In this document: positions 20,153 through 32,500 of the stretch, in pieces
Layout of the letters: the number at the start of each line of letters is the position of its first letter
Position numbering within the stretch: position 1 is the stretch's first letter
From: Valencia hispanica
Taxonomy: Eukaryota > Chordata > Actinopteri > Cyprinodontiformes > Valenciidae
Reading direction: 5' to 3'
Assembly (NCBI GenBank): GCA_963556495.2
Contig: OY747704.1
Location: forward strand, 33,204,501 to 33,268,500
DNA length: 64,000 nt
Program-made: the position numbers and the translations under genes
Notes under the pieces: model-generated
Database searches by the model: none
The model's input: only the letters and a program-made list of their open reading frames with translations
What the model was told of the DNA's origin: nothing

Positions 20153-21198
20153 CTGATAGTAAAGAATTACAGTAGTCCAGCCTTGAGGTAACAAATGCAT
20201 GGACTAGTTTCTCAGCATCACTCCAGGAAAGGATGTTTCTAATTTTAGCAATATTCAGAAGGTGAAAGAGGGAAATCCAAGAAACCTGTTTAATATGGGA
20301 TATGAATGTCATGTCTTGGTCAATAATAATGCTGAGCTTCTTTACGTTATTACTGGAGGCCAATTTAATACCATGCTGATGAAGTGATTGACTAAGCATT
20401 TTCTTTTTTAGAGCTTCTGGTCCAAAGATGACAACATCTGTCTTGTCAGATTTTAAGAGAAAAAAAGTTTAGCGTCATCCAGGTTTTTATGTCCTCACAT
20501 GCCTGTAATCTACCTAACTCAATGAATTCATCAGGATAAATATAGTAGTGTATTATTCGCAGAAGCCTACGGTATTCCACAATTAACACTTGAGTGTGAA
20601 GATTTACGAACAAACTGGAATCTGTCAGACAAATATGATTTAAACCAGCCTAGTGATGTTCCTTTAATCCCTGCAACATGTTTAAGCCTTTCTAATATTA
20701 TGATCGACTGTGTCCAAAGCACCACTGACATCTAACAAGACCAGAACAGTCACAAGTTCATTATCTGAGGCCATGAGAATATCATTAGTAACCTTCACCA
20801 GTGCTGTTCCAGTGCTATGATTAGCTCTAAAACCTGACTGAAATTCTTCAAACAGGTCGTTACTCTTTAGATGCTCACATACTTGATTAGCAACTATTTT
20901 CTCAAGCATTTTAGATTAGAAAGGAAGGTTAGATATGTGTGTAATTACCTAAATCATCTTGATCGAGGGGAGGTTTCTTAAGAAAAGATTTAATTAGAGC
21001 AACCTTAAACTCCTGTGGTACATTTCCATTTATTAATGATAGATTCATCATATCTAAAATGGGGCCAGTAACCAAAGGGAATACTTCCTTAAATAATTTG
21101 GTTTTGATTGGGTCCAACATACAAGTTGAAGGTTTAGATGAGGCTAATATTTTTGATAATTCCGAAACCTTGACTGAATCAAAACAGTCCAAACACAA
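20153..21198 (-). pseudogene. L2-A reverse transcriptase relic
   Basis: Frames at 21198-20929 and 20909-20682 encode the RT fingers (LDPIKTKLFKEVF, VALIKSFLKKPPL) and palm start (FEEFQSGFRANHSTGTAL, VLLDVSGALDTVDH). The stretch 20680-20400, where the YADD box should be, has lost its frame. 20399-20153 gives the thumb ([28 protein letters not shown]), ending at repeat R. Compared with 59000-61339 it is missing parts and is not functional. Confidence 0.8.
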
Positions 21199-21970
21199 AT
21201 GAGGTTCTACAGTTCTCTCCGACGCTGCCTCACTTACTGAGAGAAAAAGTAGTCATGTTTGGGAGGATGCCAATGATTCTATTTTTAAGATAAATAATTT
21301 TATTCATGAAGAATACCATAAAGTCATCACTACCAAGAGCTGGATAGTTGGCTCGACAGAGGTATGACTCTGTGTAAGTTTGGCGATTGTACTAAAAAGA
21401 AACTTGGGAATACTCTTATTTGCCTCTATCAATGATAACAAATATGCTGTTCTAGCTTATCGAAGGGTATTTTAAAAACAGCAGTAGACTATTTTTCCAG
21501 GTTAAAAAGAAATCCTCTAGGTGTGTAGAGCACCATTTTCTCTCTAATGTCCTAGTATTCTGCTTTAAAGTACCCAGTTTTGCATTGAACCAGGGAGTCA
21601 ACCCCCTATTGCTAATCACTTTCTTTTTTAAGGCTGCTAATCTATCTAATACCAAACGCAATGAGGAAGTAATGCTATGAACCAGACCATGAATTTCTGA
21701 AGGGTTAGAGATGGATTTGCTGTCCTCCACTGTGTTACTCTGAGACACAAAGGAACAGATTCTTTAAAACTTGTTACAGCCTTATCGGATAAAGCTCTAT
21801 TATAATAACATTTTCTTTCAGGTTTAGGATGGTCAGTTAAAGTCAAAAGTTATCAAAAAATGGTCAGACAGAACTGGGTTATGTGGGAGGATTGTTATTT
21901 CCTTACACTCAATGCATACATTATCGAAGGGTATTTTAAAAACAGCAGTAGACTATTTTACCTAGAGGAT

Positions 21971-22647
21971 TCAGTACAAGGTCCAAAGTGTTTTGACCCG
22001 AGTGTGTGGGTTCCTATACTTTTTGAGTATAGCCAATTCAGTCTTAGATATTATTAAAGGCTGCATATCACTTTCAGTGTCCACATGATGAATATTGAAA
22101 TCCCCCACTATAATGACCTTATCAGTATTTAATACGAATTCAGATAATAAATGTGAGATCTGATCTAAGAATTGTGAGTAAGGGCCTGGTGCTGGTGGAC
22201 GATACAAAACAACAAACAAAAGTGGATTTAATGTTTTGCAACTTGGATGAGGAAAACTAAGGGGTTCGATTTTCAAAAGAACTGTCGCTATTAATTGATC
22301 TGGGGTTAATTATTAAATCAGAATGAAAAATGGTTGGAACTCCTCCTCCTAGTACTTCTAGGAATGTGAAAATTCAAATAATTGGAAGGAGTTGACTCAT
22401 TTATACAGACATAATCCTCCTGATGCAGCCAAGGTTCTGTGAGGCAAAACACATTAATTTGATTATCACAAATCAAGTAATTTACTAACAAAGTCTTTGA
22501 GGAGTGATATCTTATGTACAATAAACAACATTTAATAGTTTTATTTCTCTGTTTAGTCAAAGTCAGATTTATGTTTCTGAGATTTTCATGATTTTCTCTT
22601 GTTAGGTTAACGGTTAATCCATTTGATTTTGGCCGTGGGCAAGACAC
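21971..22647 (-). pseudogene. L2-A APE-type endonuclease relic
   Basis: Two frames (22647-22318 and 22276-21971) cover the endonuclease: KCCLLYIRYHSSKTLLVNYL and VFCLTEPWL (the catalytic-Glu block; TETW in most relatives), then LFVVLYRPPAPG and VGDFNIHHVD (catalytic Asp/Asn block). The enzyme nicks the target DNA to prime reverse transcription. A stop region at about 22,280-22,318 breaks it. The SDH block at the C-terminus is lost to an inserted piece near 21,921. Confidence 0.8.
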
Positions 22648-22756
22648 TGTCTCTATGGGATAATGGGTGGGTAACAGTACAGAAGCTGCAGAGAGGTGGG
22701 TTAAACTACGACTGTGCTTCCTGGTCTGGATCCTGGGTTGACAGTGTTTTGGAGGA

Positions 22757-23197
22757 CTAATAAATCTGGCCAGAATCCGTACTGTATTTACGCTTATCCA
22801 TCGCGAGCAGTTTCAGGTAGGATTTAATGTCTCCCGTTCTGACCCCTGGCAAGCATTTATCTATGGTCAATGGTGTCTTTAATGCCATGTTTCTGACTAT
22901 GGAACTGCCGATTACCAGGGTCGGGTTCTTAGCGGGTGTGTCTCTGAGCGGGGAAAATCTGTTAGAAACGTGGACCGGTTGGTAGTGGCCCATGGTCTGG
23001 GTTCTGGAACTATGCTTCCTACGCACAGTCACCCAGCCGGCCTGAGGTCCAGGCTGTGCGGGTTCTGTTGAAGGATGGCAAGGGGGTTCTGTCCTTGTTG
23101 GCTCATGGGCCTCGGCTATCTGCTGGTTTTTCAACAGTGCGGAGACGGGCCCTCTAATTCCGACACCCTCACCTCCAAAGCTACAAAAAATTTGCAT
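22757..23197 (-). pseudogene. L2-A ORF1 remnant with SGNH-like start
   Basis: This 146-codon minus-strand frame has a Pro/Thr/Arg-rich first half, then [14 protein letters not shown], the first block of the esterase (SGNH) domain found in L2/CR1 ORF1 proteins, and [11 protein letters not shown]. The frame then leaves the family sequence at about 22,790, so the rest of the domain is lost. It matches the position expected for ORF1, upstream of the endonuclease at 22647. Confidence 0.7.
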
Positions 23198-23254
23198 TTA
23201 TTACTGTTACCATTATCACTAAAGGAGGCAGGGAAGTAACTAAACATCTGACAC

Positions 23255-24113
23255 AGAGAGCAAGAGCGAGGAGAAGATTATGCAGAGAATGAGAGATAGA
23301 AGGAGAGGGAAAAGGAGTAGCCATAGCCGCAATGAAGCTAAGCTAACTAAGCTAGCAAGACCTTACCACGGCAAGAAAAATGGTGTGAAATACAAAGCGT
23401 TCCCAAAATGTAAAGTACACCAACAGAAAATATGTGTTTTAGCATGCTTGTGTTTTAAAGTAACTTAGAAAGGCCTCAGCACAGAGAAAAGTAGATAAAT
23501 TCAAGAGAGTCTGAACACCAAACAGCTTCTCGAACAGGAAATCACGCAATATGGCTTACCGAATTTCCTTTCCAATATTTTGACGTTTCTCTTACCATTT
23601 CGACTTTACTTCTTGGGATCAAATTTTGACTTTATTCTAGATATGTAAATTTAACTCTGCAATAAGAATGGAAAAATCTCCCACCGTTTTGTTGTTTTTA
23701 AAGTGCCCATAATAGTCCTTCATAACCAAAAAGATTAAACTTAGGTGCGAGAAATAGAATAGATACTTTGCCTTGTGATCATATTTCTCTCTGTTGTTTT
23801 ACGCTCTATCATTGATCTGTTTAGCAAAAGTGATAAGCCCCTTTGACCCATCCTGTTGGTCTCTGTATCTTTATAGTTACTTATCTGTGTAAGTTTCGTC
23901 CATCTCTGGTTAGGAGATTGAATCAGGCTCTGTATTGTAGTTGTGTTATTCTCTGTCTGTAGTCCTATGTTCTTTACAATAATAAAAAAGTCCTCTACAT
24001 ATTTTTTTTCCATATTAATCACAACACTTTTTTTAAGACTTTTTTTATTTTTATTAATGTAACATGTGACTGTTGTCTGTGTTTCTTCTCTTTCTGTCTG
24101 TTAATAACACAAG
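23255..24113. other. No gene seen
   Basis: The first 200 bases are purine-rich and may be the LINE 5' UTR. Beyond 23,480 the DNA is AT-rich with no supported coding. A 93-codon minus-strand frame at 24022-23741 is Thr/Asn/Ile-rich and has no recognisable motif. Confidence 0.5.
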
Positions 24114-24118
24114 ATTTC

Positions 24119-24485
24119 TGTTAGGTTAAAAAGTGGTTGACCTACAATGAATCACACACAAAGGGTCGGAGAGAATATGTTGTCAATAAGCTCTGCAGAG
24201 GTAGATGTGGATAATCAGTTCTGCAGAGGGAGACCAGGAAAATACTATAAGGAATGAGCCAACCGTGTCTGTCTGTTCTCAGCCTCCCAGTGTCATAGTC
24301 TCTGGTCTCTAGTCTCCAAGAGCACCCCCTCTGCAGTCTCTCTTTATTAAGTCACACTTCATTAACATATTAAAAGAACAGGATGTCATGCAAATGAGCA
24401 TGTGACTGAAACCAAAATGACATTTAAAAAGTACATTAGAAAGACACCCTAAGAAAATAATAATACAACATTATTTTACCTAACA
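24119..24485 (-). repeat. Solo LTR, minus orientation
   Basis: 367 bp with ends TGTTAGG...CCTAACA, flanked by a 5 bp duplication ATTTC (24114-24118 and 24486-24490). Read on the minus strand it has an AATAAA signal followed about 200 bp later by the end, as in a retroviral-type LTR. No internal region is present, so recombination between two LTRs has removed the body. Confidence 0.8.
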
Positions 24486-24490
24486 ATTTC

Positions 24491-25429
24491 GGCTGTAGCA
24501 TTCACGGTTGATTAAGTTGAGAAATGCTGGATGAATACAGTAGACTTGTGTCCCATCGATCACTGTTGGAAGGAATTTAATTCATAATTTCTCAGCAAAA
24601 CTGTGCATAAGCTCCATTAATAATAAAACGTCTCATTGTACATTATTTACCCTGATGTTAAATTTGCTCTGCCCCTTTTCTCTTCTACTTCGTAACCATT
24701 CCGAAGTGGAAATAAGCTACATACACAGGCCAACTTATCATGGCCTTTTCAGCACATATAATGAGCTAGTTATTTAAATTTTGTCTCTTTTGGCATCTAA
24801 CAGATACTGAACAACATTAGCATTCATATGGAGTCAGCTCCTAGTCCCCCAGTAAATTAAAGGCTAATATTCCCAGGTTTGTTTTTGGTTTCCACCAACC
24901 CTCAGGGGAAATATCTGTCTCTTTAGCTGATGAATTTTTAACTCTGTTCTACAGCTTGTCTGCTAAACTATGACACTGATAGGTAATCCAAAAAATCCAT
25001 GCCATCCTGTTCATCATGTGCTTTAAAAATTAGCAGCTTTATGTGAATGCTTAAGTGTTTCAGATGTTTGAAACGGTTGACTAACTTTATGAAATGTCAT
25101 TCTGTTATCTTTTCTCATCAGTTTATGTTGTTATATTATGACTATAGAAGAGATACTTTACTAATTTAAAATGTCATTGAAATAGGTATATGGACATTTG
25201 AATGATTTCCCAGATAAATCTTGAAGAAATTAACCAAAACCTAAGAAATCAACTGACTGTACTGTGGTTCTGGCTTGAATGTTTGTGTTGATCATTTTTT
25301 CCAGGGTAAGAGACAGTAAGGAAATTGATAAAGATATAGATTACCAAAGAAAAACCAATCTGAGAAAGCTAAACATATTTTATTTACAGTTGTCACAAAC
25401 ACAAAATGTCGGAACAGCCAAAATACTGA
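24491..25429. other. No gene seen; AT-rich DNA
   Basis: I find no repeat family and no supported open frame between the two solo LTRs. Confidence 0.6.
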
Positions 25430-25434
25430 GGCTT

Positions 25435-25744
25435 TGTCACGTGGTGTGTGGAGAATGGACCCAAACGCACTCGCTGAAGGAAGGTGCAGGATGTTTATTA
25501 TAGTGAAGTCGTGGTGATGATGGTGGTGAAGATGGTAGGAACGGAAACAATGGACATGGGGCAGGGAAGGAAGACAGCAGGAAGACGACACACCATGGGG
25601 ATTGACAATTACTACTGACTGCTAATGTTCCGGCCGGGAGTGAAAGGAAGTGAGGGGTCTTAAAGGCAGGAGGTGAGTAGGATCAGGTGTGGATGATGAG
25701 ACAGACAGGTGAAGACAATAAGGCAGGAATAGGGCAGCGTGACA
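25435..25744 (-). repeat. Solo LTR, Gypsy-type, minus orientation
   Basis: 310 bp, TGTCACG...CGTGACA, with a 5 bp duplication GGCTT (25430-25434 and 25745-25749). On the minus strand it carries a TAATAAA-like signal, then a segment resembling 18100-18180. A partial relative lies at 40755-40987. It is the mark of a lost Gypsy element. Confidence 0.82.
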
Positions 25745-25749
25745 GGCTT

Positions 25750-28700
25750 TTAATGAATGGATAAGACTTTGCAAGTTTTATTAAAGCTCCAGTCCCTTTT
25801 TGGCTGACAAAAACATTTATTTAACTAACAAGACACAATGTTGATCAAGTAACCCTAAAAGTTTTGAAAAGACTAAGAATATCTGCAGGTGCTACCTTGT
25901 ATTCTCGCGACAATCTGTATGTTTAGATACATGTGAGCAACAAGTGTAAAGTGGATTGTGTGGATTATGTTTTTAAAGCAAATTTGCTGAGCCAGCAAAT
26001 GTGTTGTGATAGATACAAAACGTTTTAGAAAACTTTTTTTTTTCAATTTAAACATTTATCAGAAGGAAAAAAAATACTCTTACAGTTTCTTCAGAGAATA
26101 AGATATTTACATTTATTAATAGGCATTGACAGTTTTCAATTCTTGTTAAGTGTATGGAATCCCCCTCCATAGGCATGTTGGATAATACTCAAATTTCTTG
26201 GTGCTTTTCTTTTAGTTTTTTGTTAGTTTTTCTGAAATTCTTTATGACAGAAGAAACCGTTTCCTGAATGGTGAAAATCAATCACATTTCTGCTGAGTTT
26301 TCAACAAATGAATGGAGACTGCTCTCTGGGATAATTACCTGGCAACGTGCCTAATCTTTATCCAAATTTTATAAACACAACTGTAAAATTTTATCTCCAT
26401 GACCTTTCAATGTTAAAACAGGGATGAATAGATTTATATGGATGGATTTATATAGTTTTGTATCATGGTGGGTCACCCCAGTGGCATCCCTCAGATTTTT
26501 GCTAAACGAATCCCTTGCAAGCAAAAGATCTGGCTATTGTCTTTCGGAAAATATGATTTCAATAAACTATATTTTCTTTTCAATTACTTTGAATGAGATT
26601 TCAAGGGGAAAATATTACACATTTTAATCAGTTATGCTAATTGCCTCTATTATGATTAGATATTCTGTCTTTGTTTTTAATTTTTAATGTGAATATGAGT
26701 TCTCCATAACAAATGGCAATACATTTGTACTTAAGAGGGGCTTGCTCTACAGCTTTATAGAAATATTGGGGACAGCTTCCCAGCTTGTTTAGAAAACAAA
26801 AGACTTGGATGTGTAAATATATAAATTGGACACAGAGCATATTTGAAAGTTCAGATTCACCCAATTAATATTCAGTTTAAACTAATTCAAGTGTCAAATC
26901 AGAATGTATTGTTACAGTAACTCCACTGAATAATTTTAACACTATCTCTACTGAATATATTTTATATTTTCCCAGACATACATGTTAAATACAGAGCCAA
27001 GCTCATAATTATTCATTGTTAATGGAAATCTCTGTAAATCCAAGAATATACAGATTCAATTTAACATATTACAGGAAGTCAAATCTATATATCCCCTAAA
27101 TGGTTTATTTTGGTGATTTTACCACTGAAAGCAAACTCAGTGATATTAATAAGAAAACTATAATCTATTGCATATAACAGGCGAAGTCATGGTAATCTAT
27201 CAGAACACCATCTTTACATACCAGACTAAATCCTGAAATTTGCTGTTTTACTTTTATACTTCAAGATAAATATTTTGTCCTTAAAAATATTTGGGATTTT
27301 TTAAATGTTTTTAAAAGAACAGGACCGATGTTGCTGATTGTTGTGGTCATTTAAAAAAGGATGTAGCAACATTTATGTTGCTACAAAAATGCAACAACAC
27401 TGAAGAAGACAGTTATCTAATCATGACGATGATTTGATATCTGATGCCTCTGCTTGGTGCTGCTTTCTGATTCTAAAACTACAACTCAATATATATTCCT
27501 TTGATGTTTCGAATTGTCCTGTAAATATTGTCTTGCTATATTACAAGTTGGCATCTTGGTGGCTCCTTGTTTTTAATTGATTTTGTGTGTTTTATTAAAT
27601 GTAGACTGTAAACTCTATATACTAGAAGAAAACAAAAGGCTGAACAACTAAGTAAGTACTTGGCAGACATTTAAGTGTATATTTCTAATTATTATTTTCT
27701 GAATACAACATGCAACCTTTTTGTCTGCTGCATTTGTCTTAGAACAAATCTGACATGTTAATATTTTTATAATTTTTTTATCGTTAATATTTTAAACTTT
27801 TAAATAAATACTGCTTTTAAAATAAATTACAGTAATCTTTATTAATAATAAAGGAAGCAAGTATACTCAACAAGTATGGTCCCAGTACAAGTGCTTTTCT
27901 GACAAGTTGTCCATAAAGGAATATTCTTCATTGTGATCTAAATCTTAGGAAAAAGACAGGGTAAATGTATTCTTACTAAAGAGCTGCATTCAGTCTGAAG
28001 TGAAGAAGCCAGCTTTGTTGAAAGCTTTTATTCAGCAAATAAATTCTTCTGGTACCTTGCCAGAGATATAGGGTAAAAGCATAATCAGTCAAACAGCATC
28101 ACTACTGTGATAGGGTCTGTTTGTGATGGGAGTGCAGATATAAGGACTGTTTCTTATGGTTTGTCACAGCGTGCAGAGCTCATTAGTATACCAGCATGGC
28201 AGCTCTGGGTGAGTAGGAAGATTAATGTTTTGGATAGCTGTTTGGATTGTAGCCCTAATAGTTGGCAGCCAAATGAACGTAAGAACAACAGATTGTGGAA
28301 GATTTCTGCATTTAAGGGATATGCTCCGATATGTGTGAAAGAAAGAATCACAAAATCCCATTTACTGACTAATATTGCGATTGATGCAGCCAGAATAGTA
28401 ATTAGTAAATATTGCAGATTTATTCATCATCAGCCACAACTCACTAAAATAGCAAGGTACAACTTGGTAGAATAGAGTTGGACCCCCTTTCATTTATAAC
28501 ACTTTGTTTAAGATAAATAGCCCTGTAGAGATTAAAGTTATCTGCCACAAATAGGCTTAAACACGATGGAGCAACATGAATATATTAGAAACAATTAGCA
28601 GATAAGCTTAACCAGACAAATGCTTTGTACATTACAATTTCTGTTTTCTAGTTAAAAGATAAGTGATATTTGAATACATGAACCCCAAAATTACTCTTTA

Positions 28701-28956
28701 TGCAGTTACCAGTGACTGAAGTGTCAGACACCTGAGGTTGTCCAGTTGATTTTCCAATAAAGTACATAATGGTGAGTAAGTGAGCTGTGTTCATGTACAA
28801 CACATCTATGTCATCTGTAATAGGCAAAAATTATGTTTCACCACCTTCTGCTTTAGAGTGAAGTAATTCAATAAATCATTCACTGAATATTGTCATTAGA
28901 GTCTTTCCGTATTAGTTCATTCCTTGTGTACAGTTTTTTTGTTATTTCTTGTGTTC
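25750..28956. other. Unique AT-rich DNA without recognised genes
   Basis: This 3.2 kb run has no TE family I recognise and only short scattered frames with no domain. It is the longest element-free stretch in the window and is probably host intergenic or intronic DNA. Frames such as 28107-28475 (122 codons) have no motif and no similarity within the window. Confidence 0.55.
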
Positions 28957-28961
28957 GGTTC

Positions 28962-29642
28962 TGTCAGGTTCCGTGGATTTTGCTTTTTTTCCTTCCACTT
29001 TATTTCCTTCCCCTCTAAACCCCAAGCTGCTTTCTTGTTTTGTCCCTCCTGTTTGTGTTTAAACTTAGTTCTTTTCCTTATCTAGTTTTTTCATGTTAGA
29101 TTATTCCATGTCTTTATTAGTTTGTTCTGGCATTTCCTTGTTTCTGTTTCTTCTTCTTGCTCTTAGATATTTTCACCTTTTGTTTGTGTCCTCATTTGTT
29201 TCCTTAGTTTATTCCCCCTAGATAGTTTACTATTTATTTCTTCCTTCTGTTTTCCAGTGTTTCCTTTAGATTCCCTTCTAGACATATTATCTTTAGTTTC
29301 TAGTTTCTTAAGAGTTTTCTGTCTCCCTAACCATTCCACCTCACTTCCCAGCTGTTGATTGTTTCCACCTGCATCTGATTCCCCTAATTGGTCAGTGGTC
29401 TCCTCTCACTTCCTCATTTCCTCCCCAGTATATATTCTGCTTGCATTCAGTCACTAGTCGCTGTACCGTCATCATTCTTTCCTCTCTGGTTCCTGCCTTC
29501 CTGTTGCCCGTCTGGTTCCTGTTCATCTCTGCATTTTTGGTTCTCCTAGTTCTGTAAGTTTTGACTCCTTGTTTTTGTTACAAATAAATCATTTAAGTTT
29601 TATTTTTGCTGCCTTTGGGTCCTCAATCCAACGAACATGACA
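28962..29642 (+). repeat. Solo LTR, plus orientation
   Basis: 681 bp, TGTCAGG...CATGACA, with a 5 bp duplication GGTTC (28957-28961 and 29643-29647). It has a long pyrimidine-rich first half, a TATATATT box at about 29431, and AATAAA at about 29583, about 55 bp before the end. This order (U3, promoter, polyadenylation signal) gives the plus orientation. The internal part is gone. Confidence 0.82.
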
Positions 29643-29849
29643 GGTTCATTGTGCATTTTGTTTTATTCTTTTATGTTAGTGTCTTTTTTCCCCTTGGTTT
29701 GAAGTTTCTTTCTTTCGTTTTTTTTTACGTGTCCTGTCTGGCAGTGTGGAGCTCAGAATTGGTGTCTGAGTACCAATTAGAAGCCCAACAGATTTACTTT
29801 CACAAGCAGAGCACTACACCTTTTGCTATAGTACTCCACTTGATATATA

Positions 29850-31085
29850 TGTGTGAGAAATCCTTATTATGAATTTCTGGGGGTTTTATTTCCTGATGTT
29901 ATGGACACTGAGACGGAAAATAAAGGGAAAGAAAAGATGAAGAAGAAGAGAGGTAGGAAACAAGAGGGAGGGAGAGTTGAAAATGCAAGAGAGGAAGGGG
30001 AACAAAGAAATCACAGGAAAACATCAAAGTCTGCCTCCATACCCACAGGACGGCAGAGAGAGGGGAAAAAAACAAAAACAAACAAAAAGGAACATCAACA
30101 AAACAAACCAAACATTGTGATCTAAGAACTACACAACCACATCACACAAAAATGGATATAAAAATACAACAATGTCACAGAAAAGCTCATGGTAGCGATT
30201 AATCAAGATCTAGTAATGATAACCTCAGCCCAAGAATATATCTGTAAGCACTGGAGACCCCACACCTGTGTGTGTGAGCATGCTGGTGCATATAAGGTGT
30301 CTCCATAAGAGTGTTCGATAGCTAGTGTGAGCAGCCAACAATCCCAAACCTGGCACCCCCGAAAGAGGTGCCCCAACCAACAAAAGGAAGACGTCAGCCC
30401 AGCACATCGGCCAACCGACACACCAGTCCACCCAGGCCCGGTAAGGCACGCACCAGGTCCGAACCGATTTGACCACCGACACACCAGCGGGCAGGGCCAT
30501 CAGTCACTAGCAAGGAGTGACGGAGGGGGAAATAGGCCCCCCATTAGATGTGGGGCCTGAGGTACGCCAGGTGAGAGGGCAGCCCAAGACCCAACCTGAC
30601 AAGTAGACAAAGACATACAGACACAGTCATACGTTCCCTCCCTTTTAAACACATACACTTTCACCGACACACCAAGACACTCAAGAAATGACGTTGTACC
30701 CTCACTCACACACCCCATACTCACATTCACCCAGGTCCAGGTACCGATGCCCCAGTAAAGCAACCAGCCCCCGGACCCAGGAGATGGACCCCCTACCTTC
30801 TAGGATGGAGACAAGCAGGTCGACAAGGGTCCCACAGTGGCGAAGCAGCCCACCAGGCTAGGTCCTCGACAAGACCACCTGTTCCTCCTCCAGACCCCAA
30901 CCCCTGATGGCCCATATTGAACAGGGGTGTGAAAAGACCCCTAGCCTCCCTCCTCCCGCTCGAATATGGTTGTTATAATGTGCATTTCAAACAGAGGGGT
31001 GGGATGTGGGAAAGGCAGCCACACCTCCCCCAACCCCCACCCTGAGCCCTCAGTGTCTATATGCGGTTTAACAGTGGGAGTGAAG
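29850..31085. repeat. Unclassified repeat-like segment, purine-rich then C-rich
   Basis: The first 270 bases are A/G-rich (a 90-codon Lys/Glu-rich plus-strand frame at 29853-30125 results from this). From about 30,330 to 31,050 the DNA is unusually C-rich, with CCCCCAACCCCCACCC-type runs, against an AT-rich background. Such composition is seen in untranslated parts of some fish L1-type LINEs, but I cannot assign a family. No coding is supported on either strand. Confidence 0.4.
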
Positions 31086-31424
31086 TTTCTTTCTTTTGTT
31101 TCAGTTTCCTCTGTGGTCTCTAGATGTATTAGGGTGCATTCACACCTGATAGTCCAGTAGATTGGGTACCAAAATTACAACATTGTTGCTTTCTAGCTGG
31201 CGCGGTTTGCATTCACACTTCTCTTTGTCAAAAAAAACAAAGATTTAGAGCAATGTATTTACCTCCTTGCCTGTGGTGTCACTGCACCAAGAAGCACTGA
31301 ACACAGGAGCATTTCCTGTTTTGTGAAATGTAAACAAACATGGAGGGGCATCAGATTTTAGCAGTTTTTGGATTGCTATGTTGTCTTTGGCAAATGTGCC
31401 AGACGTTCCAGCAATGGGTTCGGC

Positions 31425-31780
31425 AAGAAACAAAACAGAAGTAATTACTTTTGGACCTAAAGAGGAAAGATCAATAGTCAGCACACAGCTCCAGTTAATA
31501 CAGATAGAAACTACTGATCAGGCCAGAAATCAAGGTGTAGTTATGGACTCAGACCTGAACCTCCAGGGTCACATAAAGGCAATAACAAGGTCAGCCTCCT
31601 AGCAGCTGAAGAACAGTTCTAGAATTAAAAGACTAATGTCGCAACTGGACCTTGAAAAACTCATCCATGTGTTTATCTTTAGTCTGATTGATTACTGCAA
31701 CACCATTTTCACAGGTCTGCCTAAAAAGTCAGACAGCTACAGCTGATCCAGAACGTTGCTGCTCGTGTCCTTTTTCCTAT
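31425..31780 (+). pseudogene. L2-B reverse transcriptase thumb fragment
   Basis: This short LINE scrap encodes [30 protein letters not shown] and [11 protein letters not shown], then a degenerate piece ending in a QLQLIQN-like block. It matches the part of L2-B just after the RT active site (61430-61620, minus strand) and the relic at 18680-18990. It is truncated on both sides and has no active-site residues. Confidence 0.78.
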
Positions 31781-32163
31781 TTTACGTTGGATCTTTAACA
31801 TATTCATAGAATATGTATTACCAAAAAATACAGACTTTACACTTTATTATATAACAAACTTTAGACTATTATCAGACTTGTTCTTTCAATATGTCATGTG
31901 TAGTCCAGATGGTTAAATGTTCTACAGTTGTGTATCTGGTTTTCTATTGTTTTTAAATATCCTGTTTTATTTTGTGTACCAAGTTCCTGTATCATTTCAG
32001 ACCGCTGAGATTCCCTCCTAATCAGCCTCTGCCACACCCTAATGTCATCCACCTGTGTCTCATTGCTTTCCCTTGTTTGTTTGACCATATACCTCACTCT
32101 GCGCAGCTTCCCTTTGCCAGTTTGTCTTTGTCCCTTGTGTCAAACATTCTAGACTTAATACTA

Positions 32164-32500
32164 GTGCTGCCACAATTCGTCACGATGACAAAGACCAAAT
32201 TTGTCAACTACAGATGTAGTAATCAACGTCCTTGTTTATTTTTTAAGCTCTGTTTTTCTCTTAAAACTGTACATTTACCTTTCGCTGCTTTTTTGTGCCC
32301 CTGACGCACATGCGCAATAGTGGCAATCGGGGTCAGTCGTGTCATCACCGGAAAAGCCCAAACAGCAGTATCATGACGAGCCAATAATGGAACTCTAAAG
32401 TTCTGGAATGTTTTATAAAAGTTAATGAGAAGTGTAATGGAAAATTCACAAGGTAGAATCAAGAGCCAAACCCTGCCGCTCAGACTTGAGGCCAACGCGA
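32164..32500. mobile_element. Possible hAT-type element end
   Basis: The segment begins near 32164 with TAGTGCTGCCACAATTCGTC, an end common to a group of fish hAT elements. No matching inverted end or 8 bp duplication could be found, so it is a truncated relic at best. Confidence 0.35.

Larger units (their letters stand above)
20153..23250 (-). mobile_element. L2-A LINE, minus strand, decayed
   Basis: This long relic of the same family as 58298-61435 extends further 5'. Minus-strand order is ORF1 remnant (23197-22757), endonuclease (22647-21971), linker (21846-21452) and RT (21198-20153). The 3' end is cut by repeat R at 20152. Compared with the intact copy it has many stops and indels. A 39 bp block of the linker region (21457-21495) is copied at 21921-21959. 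Confidence 0.85.

Noticed and set aside
28107..28475. 122-codon frame in unique DNA
   Set aside because: No recognised motif and no splice or promoter context; its length is possible by chance in AT-moderate DNA.
29853..30125. 90-codon Lys/Glu-rich frame
   Set aside because: Purine-rich low-complexity DNA; no domain, and open by composition.
31130..31160. AGGGTGCATTCACACC as a transposon end
   Set aside because: No matching inverted end found nearby.
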